Source of the DNA: Auanema rhodensis
Taxonomy: Eukaryota > Nematoda > Chromadorea > Rhabditida > Rhabditidae
DNA: 64,000 nt
Assembly (NCBI GenBank): GCA_964057225.1
Contig: CAXKVF010000085.1
Span: forward strand, 239,303 to 303,302
Direction of reading: 5' to 3'
The notes beneath the pieces were generated by a model. The model saw nothing but the letters and a program-made list of their open reading frames with translations. It ran no database searches and was not told where the DNA came from. Positions 55,970-64,000 of the stretch are shown one piece after another; the first letter of the stretch is position 1, and the number at the start of each line of letters is the position of its first letter. The position numbers were made by a program, and so were the translations under genes.

Positions 55970-58900
55970 TGGGCACTTGGTATGTAACTCGCTTCACGTG
56001 AAAGATAAAGAGATGCGGTTTTCAAAATTAGATTCCCCATGTCCATATTAGTCTAAAAACAAATTTTTATTGATATTGGTTCATGGTAACCATGACTTTG
56101 AAAGTTACGTGAACTTTAATTTATGCTAATTAAATGTACACGTGATGTGCACTTGGTATGTAACTCGCTTCACGTGAAAGATAAAGAGATGCGGTTTTCA
56201 AAATTAGATTCCCCATGTCCATATTAGTCTAAAAACAAATTTTTATTGACATTGGTGCATGGTAACCATGACTTTGAAATTTACGTGAACTTTAATTTAT
56301 GCTAATTAAATGTACACGTGATGTGCACTTGGTATGTAACTCGCTTCACGTGAAAGATAAAGAGATGCGGTTTTCAAAATTAGATTCCCCATGTCCATAT
56401 TAGTCTAAAAACAAATTTTTATTGATATTGGTGCATGGTAACCATGACTTTGAAATTTACGTGAACTTTAATTTATGCTAATTAAATGTACACGTGATGT
56501 GCACTTGGTATGTAACTCGCTTCACGTGAAAGATGAAGAGATGCGGTTTTCAAAATTAGATTCCCCATGTCCATATTAGTCTAAAAACAAATTTTTATTG
56601 ATATTGGTGCATGGTAACCATGACTTTGAAATTTACGTGAACTTTAATTTATGCTAATTAAATGTACACGTGATGTGCACTTGGTATGTAACTCGCTTCA
56701 CGTGAAAGATGAAGAGATGCGGTTTTCAAAATTAGATTCCCCATGTCCATATTAGTCTAAAAACAAATTTTTATTGACATTGGTGCATGGTAACCATGAC
56801 TTTGAAATTTACGTGAACTTTAATTTATGCTAATTAAATGTACACGTGATGTGCACTTGGTATGTAACTCGCTTCACGTGAAAGATAAAGAGATGCGGTT
56901 TTCAAAATTAGATTCCCCATGTCCATATTAGTCTAAAAACAAATTTTTATTAATATTGGTGCATGGTAACCATGACTTTGAAATTTACGTGAACTTTAAT
57001 TTATGCTAATTAAATGTACACGTGATGTGCACTTGGTATGTAACTCGCTTCACGTGAAAGATAACGAGATGCGGTTTTCAAAATTAGATTCCCCATGTCC
57101 ATATTAGTCTAAAAACAAATTTTTATTGATATTGGTGCATGGTAACCATGACTTTGAAATTTACGTGAACTTTAATTTATGCTAATTAAATGTACACGTG
57201 ATGGGCACTTGGTATGTAACTCGCTTCACGTGAAAGATAAAGAGATGCGGTTTTCAAAATTAGATTCCCCATGTCCATATTAGTCTAAAAACAAATTTTT
57301 ATTGATATTGGTTCATGGTAACCATGACTTTGAAAGTTACGTGAACTTTAATTTATGCTAATTAAATGTACACGTGATGTGCACTTGGTATGGAACTCGC
57401 TTCACGTGAAAGATAAAGAGATGCGGTTTTCAAAATTAGATTCCCCATGTCCATATTAGTCTAAAAACAAATTTTTATTGATATTTGTGCATGGTAACCA
57501 TGACTTTGAAATTTACGTGAACTTTAATTTATGCTAATTAAATGTACACGTGATGTGCACTTGGTATGTAACTCGCTTCACGTGAAAGATGAAGAGATGC
57601 GGTTTTCAAAATTAGATTCCCCATGTCCATATTAGTCTAAAAACAAATTTTTATTGATATTGGTGCATGGTAACCATGACTTTGAAATTTACGTGAACTT
57701 TAATTTATGCTAATTAAATGTACACGTGATGTGCACTTGGTATGTAACTCGCTTCACGTGAAAGATGAAGAGATGCGGTTTTCAAAATTAGATTCCCCAT
57801 GTCCATATTAGTCTAAAAACAAATTTTTATTGACATTGGTGCATGGTAACCATGACTTTGAAATTTACGTGAACTTTAATTTATGCTAATTAAATGTACA
57901 CGTGATGTGCACTTGGTATGTAACTCGCTTCACGTGAAAGATAAAGAGATGCGGTTTTCAAAATTAGATTCCCCATGTCCATATTAGTCTAAAAACAAAT
58001 TTTTATTGATATTGGTGCATGGTAACCATGACTTTGAAATTTACGTGAACTTTAATTTATGCTAATTAAATGTACACGTGATGTGCACTTGGTATGTAAC
58101 TCGCTTCACGTGAAAGATGAAGAGATGCGGTTTTCAAAATTAGATTCCCCATGTCCATATTAGTCTAAAAACAAATTTTTATTGATATTGGTGCATGGTA
58201 ACCATGACTTTGAAATTAACGTGAACTTTAATTTATGCTAATTAAATGTACACGTGATGGGCACTTGGTATGTAACTCGCTTCACGTGAAAGATAAAGAG
58301 ATGCGGTTTTCAAAATTAGATTCCCCATGTCCATATTAGTCTAAAAACAAATTTTTATTGATATTGGTTCATGGTAACCATGACTTTGAAAGTTACGTGA
58401 ACTTTAATTTATGCTAATTAAATGTACACGTGATGTGCACTTGGTATGTAACTCGCTTCACGTGAAAGATAAAGAGATGCGGTTTTCAAAATTAGATTCC
58501 CCATGTCCATATTAGTCTAAAAACAAATTTTTATTGACATTGGTGCATGGTAACCATGACTTTGAAATTTACGTGAACTTTAATTTATGCTAATTAAATG
58601 TACACGTGATGTGCACTTGGTATGTAACTCGCTTCACGTGAAAGATAAAGAGATGCGGTTTTCAAAATTAGATTCCCCATGTCCATATTAGTCTAAAAAC
58701 AAATTTTTATTGATATTGGTGCATGGTAACCATGACTTTGAAATTTACGTGAACTTTAATTTATGCTAATTAAATGTACACGTGATGTGCACTTGGTATG
58801 TAACTCGCTTCACGTGAAAGATGAAGAGATGCGGTTTTCAAAATTAGATTCCCCATGTCCATATTAGTCTAAAAACAAATTTTTATTGATATTGGTGCAT

Positions 58901-60545
58901 GGTAACCATGACTTTGAAATTTACGTGAACTTTAATTTATGCTAATTAAATGTACACGTGATGTGCACTTGGTATGTAACTCGCTTCACGTGAAAGATGA
59001 AGAGATGCGGTTTTCAAAATTAGATTCCCCATGTCCATATTAGTCTAAAAACAAATTTTTATTGACATTGGTGCATGGTAACCATGACTTTGAAATTTAC
59101 GTGAACTTTAATTTATGCTAATTAAATGTACACGTGATGTGCACTTGGTATGTAACTCGCTTCACGTGAAAGATAAAGAGATGCGGTTTTCAAAATTAGA
59201 TTCCCCATGTCCATATTAGTCTAAAAACAAATTTTTATTAATATTGGTGCATGGTAACCATGACTTTGAAATTTACGTGAACTTTAATTTATGCTAATTA
59301 AATGTACACGTGATGTGCACTTGGTATGTAACTCGCTTCACGTGAAAGATAACGAGATGCGGTTTTCAAAATTAGATTCCCCATGTCCATATTAGTCTAA
59401 AAACAAATTTTTATTGATATTGGTGCATGGTAACCATGACTTTGAAATTTACGTGAACTTTAATTTATGCTAATTAAATGTACACGTGATGGGCACTTGG
59501 TATGTAACTCGCTTCACGTGAAAGATAAAGAGATGCGGTTTTCAAAATTAGATTCCCCATGTCCATATTAGTCTAAAAACAAATTTTTATTGATATTGGT
59601 TCATGGTAACCATGACTTTGAAAGTTACGTGAACTTTAATTTATGCTAATTAAATGTACACGTGATGTGCACTTGGTATGGAACTCGCTTCACGTGAAAG
59701 ATAAAGAGATGCGGTTTTCAAAATTAGATTCCCCATGTCCATATTAGTCTAAAAACAAATTTTTATTGATATTTGTGCATGGTAACCATGACTTTGAAAT
59801 TTACGTGAACTTTAATTTATGCTAATTAAATGTACACGTGATGTGCACTTGGTATGTAACTCGCTTCACGTGAAAGATGAAGAGATGCGGTTTTCAAAAT
59901 TAGATTCCCCATGTCCATATTAGTCTAAAAACAAATTTTTATTGATATTGGTGCATGGTAACCATGACTTTGAAATTTACGTGAACTTTAATTTATGCTA
60001 ATTAAATGTACACGTGATGTGCACTTGGTATGTAACTCGCTTCACGTGAAAGATGAAGAGATGCGGTTTTCAAAATTAGATTCCCCATGTCCATATTAGT
60101 CTAAAAACAAATTTTTATTGACATTGGTGCATGGTAACCATGACTTTGAAATTTACGTGAACTTTAATTTATGCTAATTAAATGTACACGTGATGTGCAC
60201 TTGGTATGTAACTCGCTTCACGTGAAAGATAAAGAGATGCGGTTTTCAAAATTAGATTCCCCATGTCCATATTAGTCTAAAAACAAATTTTTATTGATAT
60301 TGGTGCATGGTAACCATGACTTTGAAATTTACGTGAACTTTAATTTATGCTAATTAAATGTACACGTGATGTGCACTTGGTATGTAACTCGCTTCACGTG
60401 AAAGATGAAGAGATGCGGTTTTCAAAATTAGATTCCCCATGTCCATATTAGTCTAAAAACAAATTTTTATTGATATTGGTGCATGGTAACCATGACTTTG
60501 AAATTTACGTGAACTTTAATTTATGCTAATTAAATGTACACGTGA
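55970..60545 (+). repeat. 13-mer higher-order repeat (2288 bp x 2)
   Basis: Copies 55970-58257 and 58258-60545 contain the same thirteen units in order: G3/T112/G135; C105; plain; G38; G38/C105; A103; C40; G3/T112/G135; GGAACTC plus GATATTTGTG; G38; G38/C105; plain; G38. The 13-mer is itself 7 plus 6 units, since the G3/T112/G135 unit appears twice in each copy. Both boundaries are sharp: the units before 55970 and after 60545 do not continue the pattern. One private change is GAAATTAACG near 58215. Confidence 0.9.
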
Positions 60546-63500
60546 TGTGCACTTGGTATGTAACTCGCTTCACGTGAAAGATAAGGAGATGCGGTTTTCA
60601 AAATTAGATTCCCCATGTCCATATTAGTCTAAAAACAATTTTTATTGATATTGGTGCATGGTAACCATGACTTTGAAATTTACGTGAACTTTAATTTATG
60701 CTAATTAAATGTACACGTGATGTGCACTTGGTATGTAACTCGCTTCACGTGAAAGATAAAGAGATGCGGTTTTCAAAATTAGATTCCCCATGTCCATATT
60801 AGTCTAAAAACAAATTTTTATTGATATTGGTTCATGGTAACCATGACTTTGAAATTTACGTGAACTTTAATTTATGCTAATTAAATGTACACGTGATGTG
60901 CACTTGGTATGTAACTCGCTTCACGTGAAAGATAAAGAGATGCGGTTTTCAAAATTAGATTCCCCATGTCCATATTAGTCTAAAAACAAATTTTTATTGA
61001 TATTGGTTCATGGTAACCATGACTTTGAAATTTACGTGAACTTTAATTTATGCTAATTAAATGTACACGTGATGTGCACTTGGTATGTAACTCGCTTCAC
61101 GTGAAAGATAAAGAGATGCGGTTTTCAAAATTAGATTCCCCATGTCCATATTAGTCTAAAAACAAATTTTTATTGATATTGGTGCATGGTAACCATGACT
61201 TTGAAATTTACGTGAACTTTAATTTATGCTAATTAAATGTACACGTGATGTGCACTTGGTATGTAACTCGCTTCACGTGAAAGATAAAGAGATGCGGTTT
61301 TCAAAATTAGATTCCCCATGTCCATATTAGTCTAAAAACAAATTTTTATTGATATTGGTGCATGGTAACCATGACTTTGAAATTTACGTGAACTTTAATT
61401 TATGCTAATTAAATGTACACGTGATGTGCACTTGGTATGTAACTCGCTTCACGTGAAAGATGAAGAGATGCGGTTTTCAAAATTAGATTCCCCATGTCCA
61501 TATTAGTCTAAAAACAAATTTTTATTGATATTGGTGCATGGTAACTATGACTTTGAAATTTACGTGAACTTTAATTTATGCTAATTAAATGTACACGTGA
61601 TGTGCACTTGGTATGTAACTCGCTTCACGTGAAAGATAAAGAGATGCGGTTTTCAAAATTAGATTCCCCATGTCCATATTAGTTTAAAAACAAATTTTTA
61701 TGATATTGGTGCATGGTAACCATGACTTTGAAATTTACGTGAACTTTAATTTATGCTAATTAAATGTACACGTGATGTGCACTTGGTATGTAACTCGCTT
61801 CACGTGAAAGATAAAGAGATGCGGTTTTCAAAATTAGATTCCCCATGTCCATATTAGTTTAAAAACAAATTTTTATTGATATTGGTGCATGGTAACCATG
61901 ACTTTGAAATTTACGTGAACTTTAATTTATGCTAATTAAATGTACACGTGATGTGCACTTGGTATGTAACTCGCTTCACGTGAAAGATAAAGAGATGCGG
62001 TTTTCAAAATTAGATTCCCCATGTCCATATTAGTCTAAAAACAAATTTTTATTGATATTGGTTCATGGTAACCATGACTTTGAAATTTACGTGAACTTTA
62101 ATTTATGCTAATTAAATGTACACGTGATGTGCACTTGGTATGTAACTCGCTTCACGTGAAAGATAAAGAGATGCGGTTTTCAAAATTAGATTCCCATGTC
62201 CATATTAGTCTAAAAACAAATTTTTATTGATATTGGTGCATGGTAACTATGACTTTGAAATTTACGTGAACTTTAATTTATGCTAATTAAATGTACACGT
62301 GATGTGCACTTGGTATGTAACTCGCTTCACGTGAAAGATAAAGAGATGCGGTTTTCAAAATTAGATTCCCCATGTCCATATTAGTCTAAAAACAAATTTT
62401 TATTGATATTGGTGCATGGTAACCATGACTTTGAAATTTACGTGAACTTTAATTTATGCTAATTAAATGTACACGTGATGTGCACTTGGTATGTAACTCG
62501 CTTCACGTGAAAGATAAAGAGATGCGGTTTTCAAAATTAGATTCCCCATGTCCATATTAGTCTAAAAACAAATTTTTATTGATATTGGTTCATGGTAACC
62601 ATGACTTTGAAATTTACGTGAACTTTAATTTATGCTAATTAAATGTACACGTGATGTGCACTTGGTATGTAACTCGCTTCACGTGAAAGATAAAGAGATG
62701 CGGTTTTCAAAATTAGATTCCCCATGTCCATATTAGTCTAAAAACAAATTTTTATTGATATTGGTGCATGGTAACCATGACTTTGAAATTTACGTGAACT
62801 TTAATTTATGCTAATTAAATGTACACGTGATGTGCACTTGGTATGTAACTCGCTTCACGTGAAAGATGAAGAGATGCGGTTTTTCAAAATTAGATTCCCC
62901 ATGTCCATATTAGTCTAAAAACAAATTTTTATTGATATTGGTGCATGGTAACCATGACTTTGAAATTTACGTGAACTTTAATTTATGCTAATTAAATGTA
63001 CACGTGATGTGCACTTGGTATGTAACTCGCTTCACGTGAAAGATAAAGAGATGCGGTTTTCAAAATTAGATTCCCCATGTCCATATTAGTCTAAAAACAA
63101 ATTTTTATTGATATTGGTGCATGGTAACCATGACTTTGAAATTTACGTGAACTTTAATTTATGCTAATTAAATGTACACGTGATGTGCACTTGGTATGTA
63201 ACTCGCTTCACGTGAAAGATAAAGAGATGCGGTTTTCAAAATTAGATTCCCCATGTCCATATTAGTCTAAAAACAAATTTTTATTGATATTGGTGCATGG
63301 TAACCATGACTTTCGAAATTTACGTGAACTTTAATTTATGCTAATTAAATGTACACGTGATGTGCACTTGGTATGTAACTCGCTTCACGTGAAGATAAAG
63401 AGATGCGGTTTTCAAAATTAGATTCCCCATGTCCATATTAGTCTAAAAACAAATTTTTATTGATATTGGTTCATGGTAACCATGACTTTGAAATTTACGT

Positions 63501-64000
63501 GAACTTTAATTTATGCTAATTAAATGTACACGTGATGTGCACTTGGTATGTAACTCGCTTCACGTGAAAGATAAAGAGATGCGGTTTTCAAAATTAGATT
63601 CCCCATGTCCATATTAGTCTAAAAACAAATTTTTATTGATATTGGTTCATGGTAACCATGACTTTGAAATTTACGTGAACTTTAATTTATGCTAATTAAA
63701 TGTACACGTGATGTGCACTTGGTATGTAACTCGCTTCACGTGAAAGATAAAGAGATGCGGTTTTCAAAATTAGATTCCCCATGTCCATATTAGTCTAAAA
63801 ACAAATTTTTATTGATATTGGGTTCGATGTAACCATGACTTTGAAATTTACGTGAACTTTATTTTATGCTAATTAAATGTACACGTGATGTGCACTTGGT
63901 ATGTAACTCGCTTCACGTGAAAGATAAAGAGATGCGGTTTTTTCAAAATTTAGATTCCCCATGTCCATATTAGTCTAAAAACAAATTTTTATTGATATTG
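60546..64000 (+). repeat. Disordered, indel-rich satellite at the right end
   Basis: Higher-order structure stops after 60545. About nine small indels fall in these 20 units, against four small indels in the preceding 345: near 60637, 61699, 62193, 62881, 63313, 63390, 63821 and two near 63937-63950. Several are single-base length changes in homopolymers. The last complete unit (63712-63888) also has a scrambled GGGTTCGATGTAACC. Either the array is degenerating toward its edge, or the consensus is weak at a contig end. Confidence 0.75.
63889..64000 (+). repeat. Final partial monomer cut by the window edge
   Basis: This unit covers phases 1-109 in 112 bases because it has two extra T in the run after GCGG and one extra T before AGATT. 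It ends at GATATTG, just before the phase-113 dyad. The array clearly continues beyond the window. Confidence 0.9.

Larger units (their letters stand above)
1..64000 (+). repeat. 176-bp satellite DNA array (centromere-type), 364 complete units plus one partial
   Basis: A single head-to-tail array fills the window. Units begin with TGTGCACTTGG; unit starts fall at 1, 177, 353 and every 176 bases after that, except where an indel shifts the register. I followed the register to the end: 364 complete units, then a partial unit from 63889. The net shift at base 64000 is explained by two 87-bp deletions and small indels near 9594, 35931, 42838, 46884 and nine or so after 60600. Most units differ from the consensus at only a few positions. 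No inverted unit, transposon, unique sequence or unit from another family interrupts it. Length, AT-richness and homogeneity fit a eukaryotic centromeric or pericentromeric satellite; that role is inferred. The strand is arbitrary. Confidence 0.97.

Noticed and set aside
1-64000. CRISPR-like regular repeat spacing
   Set aside because: There are no unique spacers; the entire 176-bp unit is repeated, so this is tandem satellite DNA.
1-64000. Protein-coding repeats or a long repetitive ORF
   Set aside because: The period is 2 modulo 3 and stop codons are frequent in the consensus on both strands, so no frame stays open through successive units.
1-64000. Phage or plasmid iteron origin
   Set aside because: Iteron arrays are short with few copies and sit beside replication genes; here there are more than 360 copies and no genes.
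63712-64000. A different satellite family beginning at the right edge
   Set aside because: Despite several indels, the sequence still aligns to the same 176-bp monomer up to the final base.

Overview
The whole 64-kb window is one head-to-tail satellite DNA array. I find no protein-coding gene, RNA gene, CRISPR array, transposon insertion, telomere repeat or unique sequence. The basic unit is 176 bp and about 32% G+C (57 of 176 consensus bases). It is repeated 364 complete times plus a final partial copy at 63889-64000, always on the same strand. Both window edges lie inside the array, so its true ends are not seen. Following the register by hand, I find two 89-bp truncated units and about a dozen 1-2 base indels; these fully account for the end-to-end phase.

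A homogeneous, AT-rich array with a unit near the length of nucleosomal DNA and with nested higher-order repeats (HORs) is typical of centromeric or pericentromeric satellite DNA of a eukaryote (plant or animal). I do not recognise this monomer as a named family and cannot name the species. No CENP-B box is present. The monomer does carry three ACGTGA motifs (two within full CACGTG boxes), two dyad symmetries and an A-tract/T-tract block, which are the kinds of element proposed to matter in centromeres.

Shared diagnostic substitutions divide the array into zones. (1) 1-9 kb: C68-to-T and T124-to-C units, a 5-mer duplication at 1761-3520 and a 7-mer HOR at 4401-7920. (2) 9-14 kb: G38, C52 and T173 units, with a 6-mer HOR at about 12144-13903. 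(3) 14-33 kb: T112, A153 and T170 units; a 19-unit block at 19360-22703 is copied at 23056-26575, a 2025-bp block including a half-monomer is tandemly duplicated at 26048-30097, and a 4-mer is duplicated at 31506-32913. (4) 33-41 kb: weakly ordered, with a dimer duplication at 37492-38195. (5) 41.7-50 kb: a roughly 4-kb, 23/24-mer tandem duplication. (6) 50-60.5 kb: 7-mer motifs resolved into a clean 13-mer tandem duplication at 55970-60545. (7) 60.5-64 kb: loss of higher-order structure and a burst of small indels, either an approaching array edge or poor consensus at a contig end.

Nothing here suggests a gene-encoded system. The interest lies in the array's nested duplication history and in two spreading variants that each lengthen a dyad symmetry in the monomer.
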